A stretch of 64,000 nucleotides of DNA from Clostridium lentum (GCF_014287815.1 NZ_JACOOQ010000004.1:99801-163800), one strand, 5' to 3'; positions 37,214 through 47,841 are shown, counted from the stretch's first letter. Translations and numbers: made by a program. The notes: generated by a model from the letters alone, not told the origin.

Positions 37214-38233
37214 ATGGAAGAAAAATTAACCGCCATTAAAGAAGCAGCACTTAATGAAATAGCTTCAGTAGAAAATAGTGCAGCTTTAGAAGAAATTAGA
37301 GTTAAATATTTAGGAAAAAAAGGTGAACTTACTACTATATTAAGAGGAATGGGTTCTTTATCACCAGAAGAAAGACCAGTAGTTGGTAAGTTAGTTAATA
37401 TAGCTAAAAATGAAGTTGAAACTAAACTTGAAGAAGTAGGAAGCAAAATAAAGGAAAAAGAAAAAAAAGCTAAACTAGCTAGTGAAGTTATCGATATAAC
37501 TTTACCAGGAAAGAAACAAGTAATAGGAAAGAGACATCCATTAGATCAAACATTAGAAAGTATGAAGAACATCTTCATTTCTATGGGATTTACAATAGAA
37601 GAGGGGCCAGAAGTAGAATTAGATCATTACAATTTTGAGGCTTTAAACATTCCTAAAAACCATCCTGCAAGAAGTGAACAAGATACTTTATATATTAATG
37701 ATAGTTTAGTTTTAAGAACTCAAACTTCACCAGTTCAAGTAAGAACAATGGAAAAGCAAAGCTTACCAATTAAAATGATCTCACCAGGTAAGGTTTATAG
37801 ATCAGATGATGTTGATGCAACACATTCACCAATATTCTATCAAATGGAAGGATTAGTTGTAGATAAAGGAGTAACTTTTGCAGATCTTAAAGGTACCTTA
37901 GAATTATTTGCTAAGAAAATGTTTGGGGATAAAGTTAAGACTAAATTTAGACCTCACCACTTCCCATTCACTGAACCTTCAGCAGAAATGGATGCAACTT
38001 GTTTCGTTTGTGAAGGTAAGGGATGTAAAGTCTGTAAAAATAGTGGATGGATTGAAATTTTAGGATGCGGTATGGTTCACCCAGATGTACTTAGAAATTG
38101 TGGTATTGATCCAGAAATATATAGCGGATTTGCCTTTGGGTTCGGTGTAGATAGAATGGTTATGCTTAAGTATGGAATAGACGATATTAGATTATTATAC
38201 GAAAGTGATATGAGATTCTTAAATCAATTCTAA
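37214..38233 (+). CDS. pheS: Phenylalanyl-tRNA synthetase, alpha chain
   Basis: 339 aa, the usual bacterial length; class II synthetase subunit holding the active site. N-terminal coiled coil (about 1-85) that grips tRNA-Phe, then the catalytic core: RRHPLDQ-like [13 protein letters not shown], motif 2 region [33 protein letters not shown], and motif 3 [17 protein letters not shown] at about 311-327. Cys pairs [16 protein letters not shown] are the clostridial-type insert. AAGGGAG precedes the ATG. pheT follows after 31 bases and both are under the T-box. Confidence 0.98.
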   Translation: MEEKLTAIKEAALNEIASVENSAALEEIRVKYLGKKGELTTILRGMGSLSPEERPVVGKLVNIAKNEVETKLEEVGSKIKEKEKKAKLASEVIDITLPGKKQVIGKRHPLDQTLESMKNIFISMGFTIEEGPEVELDHYNFEALNIPKNHPARSEQDTLYINDSLVLRTQTSPVQVRTMEKQSLPIKMISPGKVYRSDDVDATHSPIFYQMEGLVVDKGVTFADLKGTLELFAKKMFGDKVKTKFRPHHFPFTEPSAEMDATCFVCEGKGCKVCKNSGWIEILGCGMVHPDVLRNCGIDPEIYSGFAFGFGVDRMVMLKYGIDDIRLLYESDMRFLNQF

Positions 38234-38264
38234 TAATTATAGTTATTGTAGGAGGTAAAATGCA

Positions 38265-40643
38265 ATGAAAATACCATATAATTGGTTAAAAGATTATGCA
38301 GAAATAAATGTTGATGCATATGAATTAGCAGATAAATTAACTCTTTCTGGTTCTCAAGCAGAAGAGGTTATAATGCAGGGAGATACAATTAAGAATGTTG
38401 TAACTGGAAAAATTACAAAAATTGAAAAGCATCCTGATGCAGATAGATTAAATGTTTGTCAAGTAAATATTGGAGCTGAAGAAGAAATTCAAATTGTTAC
38501 AGCTGCTACAAACATGAAGGAACAAGATATAGTACCTGTAGCTCTTCATAAATCAATATTAGCTGATGGTACCGAAATTAAAAAAGGTAAGATGAGAGGC
38601 GTAGTATCTAATGGTATGTTCTGTTCTGAAGAAGAATTGGGAATTGCTGGAGATAAACCGGTTCATGGATTAATGATTCTTCCAGAAGATGCACCATTAG
38701 GAATGGATATAAAGGAATATTTAAAATTAAATAAAGCAATAATTGATTTTGAAATAACTTCAAATAGACCGGACTGTTTAAGTATTGTTGGTATGGCAAG
38801 AGAAGCAGCAGCAACTCTTGGAACATCTTATAAAATGCCTAGCTTCAAATATGAAGTTAAAAATTCAGATAATATCAATGATGAATTAAAAGTTGAAGTT
38901 AGAGATGAATTATGTAATAGATATATGTCTAGAGGGGTTAAGAATGTTAAGATAGCTCCATCACCTTCATGGATGCAAGAAAGATTATTAGAAGCTGGAG
39001 TTAAACCAATAAATAATATGGTTGATATAACTAACTTTGTAATGCTTGAACTTGGTCAACCAATGCATGCTTTTGATGCAAGAGAAATTGAATCTGGAAA
39101 AATAGTTGTGGAAAGAGCTAAAGGCGGTGAAAAGTTCACAACTTTAGATGAAGTAGAAAGAACTTTAGATTCAGAATGCTTATGTATAAAAGATAAAGAT
39201 AAGACTATTGCTTTAGCTGGTATCATGGGTGGATTAAATTCTGAAATAAAAGAAGATACAACAGAAGTATATTTTGAATCAGCAAATTTTGATGGTACAA
39301 ACATTAGAGTAAATTCTAAAAAGGTTGGACTAAGAACTGAAAGTTCTTCTAGATTTGAAAAGGATATAGATCCTAATTTAGCAAAGCTTGCTATAGATAG
39401 AGCTTGTAGCTTAGTATGTGAGCTTGGTTGCGGAGAAGTTATGGAAGGAACTATCGATGTATACAACAATGTTAAAGAAGAAGGTCACTTAACTGTTGAT
39501 ACTAATTGGATAAATGCTTTCTTAGGAACTGATATATCAAAAGAAGAAATGAAGAAATCTTTAGATTCTTTAGATATAAAGACTGAAATAAATGGGGATA
39601 TGTTAGAAATTACTACACCTACATTTAGAATTGATTTAACTATTAGAGAAGATATTGCAGAAGAAGTTGCAAGAATTTATGGATATGATAAAATTCCTAC
39701 AACTGTATTTAGCGTATCTACTGAGAGAGAGCCTAAGTATAAGAAAAATATTTTAGAAGATAAAGTTATTGAAATAATGATAGGAAACGGATTAAATCAA
39801 TCAATAAGCTACTCATTTGTTTCTCCTAAGGTATTTGACAAAGTTAATATACCAGCAGATAGCCAATTAAGAAATGTTGTTAAGATTAAGAATCCTTTAG
39901 GCGAAGATTTTAGTGTGATGAGAACAACAACAATTCCTTCAATGATGGAATGTTTATCTAGAAATTATTCAAGAAATAATGATTATGTTAGATTATTTGA
40001 AATTGGTAAAGTATATATTCCAAATGAAGACGAAAATCAAGTTCCAACTGAAAAAAATATATTAACTATAGGTATTTACGGAGATTGTGATTACTTAGAT
40101 ATGAAGGGAATTATTGAAAATCTAGTAGATGGTCTTGGAGTTGAAAAAGCCAAATATGTAAGGGAAAGTGAAAATGCTAGTTACCATCCAGGTAAGACAG
40201 CTGCATTATTAGTAAGAAATAAAAAGACTGCAGTTTTTGGAGAAGTGCATCCAGATGTAACTGAAAATTATGGTATAGATATTGATTGCTATATAGCTGA
40301 AATAGATTTAGATCAATTATTTGAAGCAGCTAAAATGACAAAATCATATAAAGCATTACCAAAATTCCCAGCTGTAACAAGAGATATAGCATTACTAGTG
40401 GATGATTCTGTATTAGTTGCAGATATAGAGGAAGCTATAAGAAAAGCTGGTGGAAATTTAGTTGAAAAAGTTCAATTATTTGATATTTACAAAGGTGAAC
40501 AAATTCCAGCTGATAAAAAATCAATAGCTTATGCAATAGCATATAGAGATGAAAATAAAACATTAAATGAAAAAGATATTACGAAAGTTCATGATAAGAT
40601 ATTAAAAGCTTTAGAGCATAAGCTAGGTGCTGTGTTAAGATAA
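38265..40643 (+). CDS. pheT: Phenylalanyl-tRNA synthetase, beta chain
   Basis: 792 aa, full length. Domain order: B1, tRNA-binding EMAP/OB domain (about 40-150, [16 protein letters not shown]), B3/B4 editing domain (about 210-390, [19 protein letters not shown] and [20 protein letters not shown]), B5 (about 405-475), the catalytic-like core, and the C-terminal FDX-ACB anticodon-binding domain (about 700-792, [15 protein letters not shown]). It pairs with PheS as an alpha2-beta2 enzyme and edits Tyr-tRNA-Phe. TAGGAGG precedes the start. Confidence 0.98.
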   Translation: MKIPYNWLKDYAEINVDAYELADKLTLSGSQAEEVIMQGDTIKNVVTGKITKIEKHPDADRLNVCQVNIGAEEEIQIVTAATNMKEQDIVPVALHKSILADGTEIKKGKMRGVVSNGMFCSEEELGIAGDKPVHGLMILPEDAPLGMDIKEYLKLNKAIIDFEITSNRPDCLSIVGMAREAAATLGTSYKMPSFKYEVKNSDNINDELKVEVRDELCNRYMSRGVKNVKIAPSPSWMQERLLEAGVKPINNMVDITNFVMLELGQPMHAFDAREIESGKIVVERAKGGEKFTTLDEVERTLDSECLCIKDKDKTIALAGIMGGLNSEIKEDTTEVYFESANFDGTNIRVNSKKVGLRTESSSRFEKDIDPNLAKLAIDRACSLVCELGCGEVMEGTIDVYNNVKEEGHLTVDTNWINAFLGTDISKEEMKKSLDSLDIKTEINGDMLEITTPTFRIDLTIREDIAEEVARIYGYDKIPTTVFSVSTEREPKYKKNILEDKVIEIMIGNGLNQSISYSFVSPKVFDKVNIPADSQLRNVVKIKNPLGEDFSVMRTTTIPSMMECLSRNYSRNNDYVRLFEIGKVYIPNEDENQVPTEKNILTIGIYGDCDYLDMKGIIENLVDGLGVEKAKYVRESENASYHPGKTAALLVRNKKTAVFGEVHPDVTENYGIDIDCYIAEIDLDQLFEAAKMTKSYKALPKFPAVTRDIALLVDDSVLVADIEEAIRKAGGNLVEKVQLFDIYKGEQIPADKKSIAYAIAYRDENKTLNEKDITKVHDKILKALEHKLGAVLR

Positions 40644-40658
40644 TATTTAAACAATTAT

Positions 40659-40702
40659 AAAAATCAAAAGCAGATTTAATTTGCTTTTGATTTTTTATTT
40701 TA
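40659..40702 (+). terminator. Intrinsic terminator after pheT
   Basis: A 14-bp stem AAAAATCAAAAGCA / TGCTTTTGATTTTT with a 9-base loop and T-rich tail. Confidence 0.85.
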
Positions 40703-40715
40703 TTAGGTGATAATT

Positions 40716-41651
40716 TTAATCAGTAATTTTTATAAAACATTTTTTTATATAACCAATAGGGTGATATGATACTTTAGACTTTCGTAGTCCTAAATCACCA
40801 CAGTCTTCTTGTCTATTTACATATAAAGTATCACTAAAATACATATCTAAAAATGTTCTATTTAAAAAAGAATAAATACCTTTAAAAGAAATATCACAGC
40901 GCTCAATGTGGATTATAGCTGTATCACCATATTTTTCTCCAATAGAAAAGCCTGCAAGAGTATCATTAACATAAATTGTTATGGATTTTAAATCTAATTT
41001 TTGAAAGTTTATTAATACATCCCTAATGACATCGTATTCTATTTTTAGTTCAGTACAGAGAGAGTTTTTTGATTTTTCCCATTTTTTTATTAAGTCTAAG
41101 CAGTCGTTGATTATTTTAGGGCTATTTATTTCAGATATTTTGAAAGAATAGTTTTTATTAAAGAAGTTATATAGATTTTTTTTAGCATGATACCTTTTTC
41201 CACTTAAGTTAATTAAATCTTTGGTAAGATATATATATTCATAATCTTCCGGTGTATAAACAATTTCAAATTTATGAGCACAATATTTCTTTAAATCATT
41301 AATAAAAAAGTTTTCTACATCTCCAAAAAGATAGAGTTCATGGGCGTTATTAGATAAGAAATTAGATTGCGAATTATTATTATTGTTGTTTTTATATGAT
41401 AGTAATAATTCGATGATTGAATTTAGTTTATTGGGAGTGTAATTATATGGAATCATAAAAAAATCACCATAATATTCTTCACTTTTCTTAACAATTAAGG
41501 TATTATCTATTATAGCAAAAGTGGTTTTTGATAAATTTCTCCATAAATATAATGAAGCAAAAGTGTATTCATATGAAGAAAAGTTACTTTTATAACAATA
41601 ATCATTAAATGTTTCTTTATCTTGGAGAGTTAAGGTATGGAATATATCCAA
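40716..41651 (-). CDS. DUF2156 (phosphatidylglycerol lysyltransferase C-domain-like) protein
   Basis: 311 aa from a TTG start with AAAGGAG 8 bases upstream. The protein has the tandem GNAT fold of DUF2156/LPG-synthase C-terminal proteins: FSSYEYTFASLYLWRN near the start, the KRYHAKKNLYNFFNKNY segment in the middle and TAIIHIERCDISFKGIYSFLNRTF followed by VNRQEDCGDLGLRKSK near the end. Stand-alone versions lack the membrane half of MprF, so it is likely a soluble aminoacyl- or acyltransferase; the substrate is unknown. A Lys-Asn-rich poly-Asn stretch (about residues 87-92) is a local oddity. Confidence 0.8.
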   Translation of the reverse strand: MDIFHTLTLQDKETFNDYCYKSNFSSYEYTFASLYLWRNLSKTTFAIIDNTLIVKKSEEYYGDFFMIPYNYTPNKLNSIIELLLSYKNNNNNNSQSNFLSNNAHELYLFGDVENFFINDLKKYCAHKFEIVYTPEDYEYIYLTKDLINLSGKRYHAKKNLYNFFNKNYSFKISEINSPKIINDCLDLIKKWEKSKNSLCTELKIEYDVIRDVLINFQKLDLKSITIYVNDTLAGFSIGEKYGDTAIIHIERCDISFKGIYSFLNRTFLDMYFSDTLYVNRQEDCGDLGLRKSKVSYHPIGYIKKCFIKITD

Positions 41652-41741
41652 GATATCATCTCCTTTGTAAAAAATAAGCCATATATTATATTTTATTAAA
41701 AAAAGATAATACGGTTAATTGAAAAGAACTTTTATAGAAAA

Positions 41742-41780
41742 AATCCTATGTCTAATAAGAATTTATCAAGACATAGGATT
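41742..41780 (-). terminator. Intrinsic terminator after the 99-aa gene
   Basis: A 12-bp stem (AATCCTATGTCT with AGACATAGGATT), 15-base loop, followed on the minus strand by a T-run. Confidence 0.8.
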
Positions 41781-41788
41781 ACCAAAAG

Positions 41789-42088
41789 CTAATATTTGAA
41801 TTTTATTAATACTTCTTTAATTTCACCTTTAGAATTTTTTCTTATGCTAAAGTTTTTAATATCGCTAAATTCATGATTTACCTGATATGTTAATTCATTG
41901 ATTGTTGCTTTACATTTTTTTGAAAGTTCATTATCTTCAATAATTTCAAATCTTGATTTTTTACAAGTAGTTTCGTTTTGCTCATCATCAATTATTACAT
42001 AATAATCAGAACTTTCTTCTAATACATAGTATTCTTTATTTAAAGTTAAAGTAGAACACAAATCATTATTTATACATTTTAATAACAT
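41789..42088 (-). CDS. Hypothetical protein (99 aa)
   Basis: 99 aa starting at the ATG at 42088, 9 bases after AAAGGGAGG; the longer reading from 42124 runs through the ribosome-binding site and is unlikely. The first 50 residues look like a small beta-barrel (LTLNKEYYVLEESSDYYVIIDD), with acidic turns and a CKKSRFEII strand; the second half is helical then ends in a Lys-rich beta hairpin (GEIKEVLIKFKY). No membrane segment or known motif. Single gene with its own terminator. Confidence 0.65.
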   Translation of the reverse strand: MLLKCINNDLCSTLTLNKEYYVLEESSDYYVIIDDEQNETTCKKSRFEIIEDNELSKKCKATINELTYQVNHEFSDIKNFSIRKNSKGEIKEVLIKFKY

Positions 42089-42292
42089 TTTACCATACCT
42101 CCCTTTATAAATTACATTATACATTTATTTAATAAATGTTAAAATTGTAAGAATATATAAAAATATAATTATTTTCGTATATTTAATTAATTTTTTAATA
42201 ATTTAATTTTTGCAACACTGAATAAAATCTTGTATAATTTATATGAATTTATTAGAACTAATGAAGTACTTATATAAATAAGGGAGATAAAA

Positions 42293-42829
42293 ATGAGTAA
42301 ATTTAAAAATAATAAACTGATAGAAAAATGTAATCAATTAAATAAAGCTATAGAGATAGTTGGTGGAAAAGAGTTTTTAAATACGAAAATAACAGATGAT
42401 ATTGATATGGCAGAATACATAATAAGCAGTGTTTTTGAAGGAGAAGAAGTGAAGTTTAATTTTGCTGGTGAGGAGTATAGTATTCCTGCATTATTTAAAG
42501 CAAAGCTTGAATATGAAAAAAATTTTCTAAGAAATAAAAGTAAGGCAATTGATTCAATCGCATACAAGATAAAAAAATATGATACAAGCTTAGATTCGGA
42601 AATAAGAAAATATAAGAAAAGCAGTGGAATTGAAGAATATAATAAAATATATGATATAGTAGAAAAGAGATATAGAAGAGATATCAATATGTTAGTATTA
42701 AATTCTATGGATAGTAACCTAGTAGAGAAGCTTTCAGCAGAAGAAGAGGATAAATACTATGGAGAGTATCTTACTCAAAAGAAAAAACAAATAATATATG
42801 GAGTATTTAGCAAAATGGGTATAGTTTAA
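42293..42829 (+). CDS. Hypothetical charged helical protein (178 aa)
   Basis: 178 aa, AAGGGAG before the ATG. Predominantly helical and rich in Lys, Glu and Tyr. A short EFLNTKITDDIDMAEYIISSVF segment is followed by FNFAGEEYSIPALFKAKLEYEKNF and a long coil with KKYDTSLDSEIRKYKK. No signal peptide or membrane helix. I do not recognise the family. The gene stands alone and its last codons form half of the terminator shared with the convergent radical-SAM gene. Confidence 0.65.
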   Translation: MSKFKNNKLIEKCNQLNKAIEIVGGKEFLNTKITDDIDMAEYIISSVFEGEEVKFNFAGEEYSIPALFKAKLEYEKNFLRNKSKAIDSIAYKIKKYDTSLDSEIRKYKKSSGIEEYNKIYDIVEKRYRRDINMLVLNSMDSNLVEKLSAEEEDKYYGEYLTQKKKQIIYGVFSKMGIV

Positions 42830-42846
42830 TCTATGCCCATTTTTAA
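42812..42846. terminator. Bidirectional terminator between convergent genes
   Basis: Stem AAAATGGGTATAG / CTATGCCCATTTT, one G-T pair, 6-base loop. It overlaps the end of the 178-aa gene. Confidence 0.8.
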
Positions 42847-42852
42847 TGTTAA

Positions 42853-43755
42853 TTAAACGCCTTCGTTTTTAAAGGATGGTACAAAATCTGTGGTGTTGGC
42901 TCCTTCTCCTTGAATAAAGCCATTTTTTACACCAATGGACAATGCATAATCTATGATAGAATCGTAATGCTTAGGATTTAATTTGCTGTTTATCTTTGGA
43001 TATTTATAAGCATTATGCATAGGTACATATTGATTCATTAATGAGATATAGATATCATCATGAAATGTATTGTATAAAAGGTCAATAACTTTCTTAGAAT
43101 CAAATAAAAGTCCAGGTAATAATAAGTGACGTACAATTACACCTTTTTGTATTATTCCATTATCATTAAAGGAAGGAGCACCTACTTGACGTACCATTTC
43201 CTTAATTACATTTAAAGCATTTTCACGGTAGTTGTTAATTTTTGAATATGCTAAAGCATATTTATCATCAAAATATTTAAAATCTGGTAGATAAACATCC
43301 ACAAGTCCATCAAGAGATTTAATAGTTTCTAAAGAGTCTATTGAATTAGTATTATATAGTATTGGTAAAGTTAAATTATTATTTCTTGCAATTTTAATGG
43401 ATTTAATGATTTGAGGTACATAATGAGTAGGAGTAACTAGATTTATATTGTTAGCACCTTGTTTTTCAAGTTCTAGGAATATTGCAGCCAATCTTTCAAT
43501 GGAAATGGTTTTACCGTTGAATTCCTGTGATATGCAATGGTTTTGGCAAAATACACATTTAAGATTGCAATGAGAAAAGAAAACAGTTCCTGAGCCATTT
43601 TTGCCAGAAACACAGGGTTCCTCCCAAAAGTGTAATTGAGCCCTGGCTACTTTTAAATGATTATCTGCTTGGCATACACCAAGATTTATATCTCTGTCAA
43701 CATTACAATTTCTTATACATAAGTTGCATTTTTTTGTTTCTAAATTTATTATCAA
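42853..43755 (-). CDS. Radical SAM protein, PflA-like
   Basis: 300 aa. Radical SAM enzyme of the COG1313/PflX group. The cluster-binding CxxxCxxC is in HCNLKCVFCQNH; an N-terminal Cys-rich segment (KKCNLCIRNCNVDRD) may bind a second cluster or zinc. Later segments: NINLVTPTHYVPQI, YNTNSIDSLETI, VDVYLPDFKYFD and the IVRHLLLPG motif. Proteins of this group resemble pyruvate formate-lyase activases, but the partner is unknown. I place the start at TTG 43755, 7 bases after GAGGTG; an ATG at 43770 has no such site but cannot be ruled out. Confidence 0.85.
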   Translation of the reverse strand: MIINLETKKCNLCIRNCNVDRDINLGVCQADNHLKVARAQLHFWEEPCVSGKNGSGTVFFSHCNLKCVFCQNHCISQEFNGKTISIERLAAIFLELEKQGANNINLVTPTHYVPQIIKSIKIARNNNLTLPILYNTNSIDSLETIKSLDGLVDVYLPDFKYFDDKYALAYSKINNYRENALNVIKEMVRQVGAPSFNDNGIIQKGVIVRHLLLPGLLFDSKKVIDLLYNTFHDDIYISLMNQYVPMHNAYKYPKINSKLNPKHYDSIIDYALSIGVKNGFIQGEGANTTDFVPSFKNEGV

Positions 43756-43932
43756 TTTTAAACACCTCATAAAAGTATATCTTTTATTAAGATTCTATCA
43801 AATTTAAATATATTTTCAATAAATTTAAAATAACTAATATAAAAATAGACAATATATGTGGCAGAATATAGTTATTCAAAGATAAATATGATATAATATC
43901 AGTAATTATAATATAATTTAGAGGTGTATTAA

Positions 43933-45054
43933 ATGAATACTGTAACAGTTAAAATAAATGGGATGGAGTATAATTTAAAGGGAAAAGAAGATGATGAATA
44001 TTTACTAAAGGTTTCAGAATATGTTGATGGTAAATTTAAAGAAGTATCAAGTAATAATAACAAATTAAGCATTAGTTCAGTTGCAGTATTAAGTGCATTA
44101 AATATAGCAGATGAACTTTTTAAATGTAATAATGAAGTTGAGGATTTACTTAAGGAAAAAAATTCTTTAGAAGAAAGAAACCTAACTTTAAAGGAAAGAA
44201 TACGAGAAATAAAGCAGGAAGTTGAAGAAACTATTAAAAATAAAAATCAAGAAATGGCTTCTTTAAAAGAGATGTTGTACTCAATGGAGCAAAAGTCAAG
44301 AGAAGCTGAAATTTTAAATGATAAGGTTGCTGATTTAACTGAAGAGTTAGAAGAAAAGAGCAAATTAGAAGAATTAGTAGTGCTATTAAAGGAAAATATG
44401 GCAGTTTTAAAAAAGGAAAATGAAAATTTAGTCAAGAAAATTGAAGTACTAGAATCAAATCTTACATCTTCAGATGAAAATAATAAAAAACTAAGCATGA
44501 GCCTTCTAAATACACAAGATGAATTTTTAAAGGAAAAGAAGGAAAATAAAAAATTAAATGCGAAAATATTTGAATTAAATGAAGATATAGCTAATAAAGT
44601 TTCACTTGAAGAGTATAATAATGTATTGGATAGTTATAATGCTTTAAAGGAAAACGTTGAACAAATATCGATGGAAAAAAGTGGAATTGAAAACATGTTA
44701 GAAGAGTTTAAAATAAATATAAATTATATTGAACTTGAAAATAAAAACCTAAAGGATAGCGAAAATGTATTAAAAGAAGTTATTTCATCAAAAGAAGATG
44801 AAATTGAGGAATATAAGAGTAAAGCATCTGTAGATGAAGAAGAGGCTAAAATTTTGAAAGATAAGATACTTGAACTTGAAGCTGTAATTGCTAAGGGAAA
44901 AGAGCAAAGAAAGGCTTTATTAAATAGGGATAAAGCTATAAAATTCCAATTACAAAACTTTAAATATAAGGTTTTAGATTTAGAGAAAAAGCTTATTGAT
45001 CTACAAGTTGAATTGGCAGTGGAAAGAAGAAAAGCAAATCCATTATTAAAATAG
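43933..45054 (+). CDS. zapA: ZapA-like cell-division protein with a very long coiled coil
   Basis: 373 aa. The first 75 residues match ZapA: VTVKINGMEYNLKGKEDDEYLLKVSEYVDGKF and SSVAVLSALNIADELFK. Normal ZapA ends soon after, at 80-110 aa; here an almost unbroken Lys/Glu/Leu heptad coiled coil follows (about 75-350). ZapA bundles FtsZ filaments at the division site. The position before the U32 peptidase and mutS2 is the conserved zapA neighbourhood in Firmicutes. GAGGTG precedes the ATG. The extra coil could set spacing between FtsZ filaments or recruit another protein; that is inference. Confidence 0.85.
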   Translation: MNTVTVKINGMEYNLKGKEDDEYLLKVSEYVDGKFKEVSSNNNKLSISSVAVLSALNIADELFKCNNEVEDLLKEKNSLEERNLTLKERIREIKQEVEETIKNKNQEMASLKEMLYSMEQKSREAEILNDKVADLTEELEEKSKLEELVVLLKENMAVLKKENENLVKKIEVLESNLTSSDENNKKLSMSLLNTQDEFLKEKKENKKLNAKIFELNEDIANKVSLEEYNNVLDSYNALKENVEQISMEKSGIENMLEEFKININYIELENKNLKDSENVLKEVISSKEDEIEEYKSKASVDEEEAKILKDKILELEAVIAKGKEQRKALLNRDKAIKFQLQNFKYKVLDLEKKLIDLQVELAVERRKANPLLK

Positions 45055-45082
45055 AGTCTGTTCAGAGTGGAACAGGCTTTTA
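45055..45082 (+). terminator. Intrinsic terminator after zapA
   Basis: A 9-bp stem AGTCTGTTC / GAACAGGCT (one G-T pair) followed by TTTT. Modest strength. Confidence 0.6.
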
Positions 45083-45121
45083 ACATAAGATGAAGAATAT
45101 ACAAAAAAAGGAGACGTAAAA

Positions 45122-47473
45122 ATGGAAAAGGTGGAAATACTTGCACCAGCAGGTACCATGGAAAGTTTGGTTGCAGCAATAAATAAAGGCGCTGATGCAG
45201 TATATTTAGGAGGAAATAAATTTTCGGCAAGAGCATATGCATCTAACTTCGATAATGACAATATGTTAAAAGCTGTTGATTATGCTCATAGCTATGATGT
45301 GAAAATATACGTAACATTAAACACAATTTTAAAAGAAAATGAAATTGAAGAAGCAGTAAGATATGTAGGATATCTATATGAAATTGGTGTTGATGCCTTA
45401 ATTATTCAAGATTTAGGTTTATTAAAAAGAATTAAAGAAGAGTTCCCATTGATGGAAGTGCATGCATCTACTCAAATGACTATACATAATGGTGAAGCAG
45501 CAGTATATTTTAAAGATAAGGGGTTTCACAGAATAGTATTATCACGTGAGATGACATTAGAGGAAATAAAGTATATATCTAAGGATTTAGCTATTGAAAC
45601 AGAAATGTTTGTTCATGGAGCTATTTGTGTGGCATATTCAGGACAATGCTTAATGAGTTCTATGATTGGTGGAAGAAGTGGAAATAGAGGAAGATGTGCT
45701 CAGCCATGTAGAATGGAATATACTTTAAAAGGGGAACACAGTGGGGAAACAAAAGGACATTTATTAAGTCCTAAAGATATGTGTACTATTGAAGATGTAG
45801 AAGACATTGTAGATACAGGAGTATACTCTTTAAAGATAGAAGGTAGAATGAAGAGAGCTGAATATGTTGCTGGAGTGGTAGATAACTATAAAAAGGCCGT
45901 AGATAAAGTATTATATAATAATAAATATGATGATCAAGCTGGAAAGAGGCAACTTTTACAATTATTTAATAGAAGTGGATTCACTAATGCATATTTAAAG
46001 AAAAATACTGGTAAAGATATGATGAGTTTTAATTCACCCAAAAACTCAGGAATATCACTGGGAGTAGTTGATAAAAATGGTGATATAGTAATAAAAGAAG
46101 ATTTAAATGTAGGTGATGGTATCAGATATAGAGATAAAGGATTTACATTAAGTAAGATACTATATAAAGGTAATGAAGTAAAGAGTGCTAAAAGAGGTGA
46201 TAAAGTAAAACTTTATCCAATTGATTATAAAAAAGGTGATGAACTATTTAAGAGTCTTAATAAACAATTATTTGATGAACTTGAAGAATACTTAAAGCCA
46301 TACACTAAAAAGATTGCTTTAAATGCTATAGTAGATTTTTCTGTAGATAAACCTGTAACTATCAGAATAAATTATAAAGGAAATTTTTATGAAGTACAGG
46401 GAGAAGTAGTTCAAAAAGCAGAAAAGAGACCATTAGATCAGGAAAGAATTAAAGAAGCTTTAAAGAAATCAGGGGATGTTGCTTTTAAAATTGAAAATAT
46501 AGAATTTGAAAACTTTGAAGATGGATTTATGAGAGTTTCTGACTTAAATAATTTAAGAAGAGATATAATTGAGAAAATAACAAAAGAAGTATGTAGAAAA
46601 CATAGAAGAAAGAGACCAGCTAAAGGAGAGAAGCATAAACCATCTTATGAAAAGACAAAAGTTGACGTTATTTGTAGCTGTATAACAAAAGAGCAAGTTG
46701 AAGCATTAGTAGAAATGAAGTGTCAAAATATAGCTGTAGATTTATTTAGCAGGGAAAAAAATTCCATTAAGAAGAAAGATTTAATTGAACTAGCTGAAAA
46801 ATATAGAGATATTAATTTTTATCTTAAGACTTCTACAATTGTTAAAGGAGAATTTAAGAAGGTGGTTAAGACTATTGAGGAAGTTTCTTCTTATATCAAG
46901 GGTATTATAACATCTAATGTTGGTATAATAAGTGAGTTTAAAGATAAATTGTACATCATTGGTGATTATAAATTAAATATAGTTAACTCACAATCTTTAG
47001 CTTTCTATCAGGAAGATGTGGATGTTCCTACTTTAAGTTTAGAACTTAATAGAGTAGAAATCAAAAATCTAATGAAGAATGCTAATGGAAACGCTGGAGT
47101 GGTTGTGTATGGTAAGCCAGAGCTTATGATTAGTGAATACTGTCCAATTGGAAGTACATTTGGTGGAAGAACTAAGGATAGCGGATGTAATGGAATATGC
47201 TCAAAAGATAAGTTCAAATTAATAGATAGAGTAAATGAAGAGCTTAGGGTAATGACAGATTTATATTGTAGAAGTTATATTTTAAATCCAGTACCTTTAA
47301 ATATAATTGATGAAATTGAAGAGTTAAAAGGATTTGGTATAACTACTTTCAGATTTGATTTTAGAGATGAAACATATAAAGAAGTTAAGAATGTAATATC
47401 AATATTAAAAAATGGTGATGATTTTGATAGTAAAGAATATACTAAAGGACATTATAGAAGAGGAGTAGAATAA
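45122..47473 (+). CDS. U32 family peptidase/RlhA-like protein
   Basis: 783 aa. The N-terminal half is the U32 domain: EILAPAGTMESLVAAINKGADAVYLGG, VHASTQMTIHN, and the PROSITE-type signature EMFVHGAICVAYSGQCLMSS, followed by GRSGNRGRCAQPCR with conserved Cys. The C-terminal half includes a DUF3656-like region (about 390-490) and a second, shorter barrel-like part with SEYCPIGSTFGG and GCNGICSKDKF. Members include the tRNA/rRNA hydroxylases RlhA and TrhP, which use these Cys for an Fe-S centre, so an RNA hydroxylase role is at least as likely as proteolysis. AAAGGAG precedes the ATG. Confidence 0.88.
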   Translation: MEKVEILAPAGTMESLVAAINKGADAVYLGGNKFSARAYASNFDNDNMLKAVDYAHSYDVKIYVTLNTILKENEIEEAVRYVGYLYEIGVDALIIQDLGLLKRIKEEFPLMEVHASTQMTIHNGEAAVYFKDKGFHRIVLSREMTLEEIKYISKDLAIETEMFVHGAICVAYSGQCLMSSMIGGRSGNRGRCAQPCRMEYTLKGEHSGETKGHLLSPKDMCTIEDVEDIVDTGVYSLKIEGRMKRAEYVAGVVDNYKKAVDKVLYNNKYDDQAGKRQLLQLFNRSGFTNAYLKKNTGKDMMSFNSPKNSGISLGVVDKNGDIVIKEDLNVGDGIRYRDKGFTLSKILYKGNEVKSAKRGDKVKLYPIDYKKGDELFKSLNKQLFDELEEYLKPYTKKIALNAIVDFSVDKPVTIRINYKGNFYEVQGEVVQKAEKRPLDQERIKEALKKSGDVAFKIENIEFENFEDGFMRVSDLNNLRRDIIEKITKEVCRKHRRKRPAKGEKHKPSYEKTKVDVICSCITKEQVEALVEMKCQNIAVDLFSREKNSIKKKDLIELAEKYRDINFYLKTSTIVKGEFKKVVKTIEEVSSYIKGIITSNVGIISEFKDKLYIIGDYKLNIVNSQSLAFYQEDVDVPTLSLELNRVEIKNLMKNANGNAGVVVYGKPELMISEYCPIGSTFGGRTKDSGCNGICSKDKFKLIDRVNEELRVMTDLYCRSYILNPVPLNIIDEIEELKGFGITTFRFDFRDETYKEVKNVISILKNGDDFDSKEYTKGHYRRGVE

Positions 47474-47480
47474 AATTTAT

Positions 47481-47825
47481 ATGGTTATAATAGCAATTGT
47501 AGTTTTACTTGCAGTTTTTATTTATGGAATATTAGAAATGAATAAAAGTAGCAAAAAAATAAGTAAAGACAAAATTAGAGAATTAACCACTGCAGAGAAA
47601 AATGCTGCAGTGGGCATAGTAAAGAGTTATTGGAGAGTATCAATGATTTTATTAGCAATAATAATTGGATTTATCGTTATTATGATTTCACAGATTATTG
47701 GTAAAACAGTTATATATAGTAATGCAGTAAGCGTTATAACAATGGTATATTCTTTGATAGCTTATGTTATTATTACAATTAATAAGAAAAAAATGGAAAA
47801 TGAATTTAATAAAATTATGAAATAG
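47481..47825 (+). CDS. Small membrane protein of unknown function
   Basis: 114 aa with three predicted membrane segments: about 2-19 (VIIAIVVLLAVFIYGILE), 56-75 (MILLAIIIGFIVIMIS) and 81-101 (YSNAVSVITMVYSLIAYVII). A Lys-rich loop follows the first segment, and the C-terminal tail is basic. The ATG is 8 bases after the U32 gene stop; the nearest Shine-Dalgarno-like AGAGGAG is too far upstream, so translation may be coupled to the U32 gene. It precedes mutS2 by 16 bases. Function unknown. Confidence 0.7.
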   Translation: MVIIAIVVLLAVFIYGILEMNKSSKKISKDKIRELTTAEKNAAVGIVKSYWRVSMILLAIIIGFIVIMISQIIGKTVIYSNAVSVITMVYSLIAYVIITINKKKMENEFNKIMK

Positions 47826-47841
47826 CAAGAGGGAGAGAGTG

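Noticed and set aside
44247..45261. Minus-strand open readings across zapA and the start of the U32 gene
   Set aside because: Ser/Phe/Leu-rich translations are the expected shadow of a Lys/Glu-rich coiled-coil gene.
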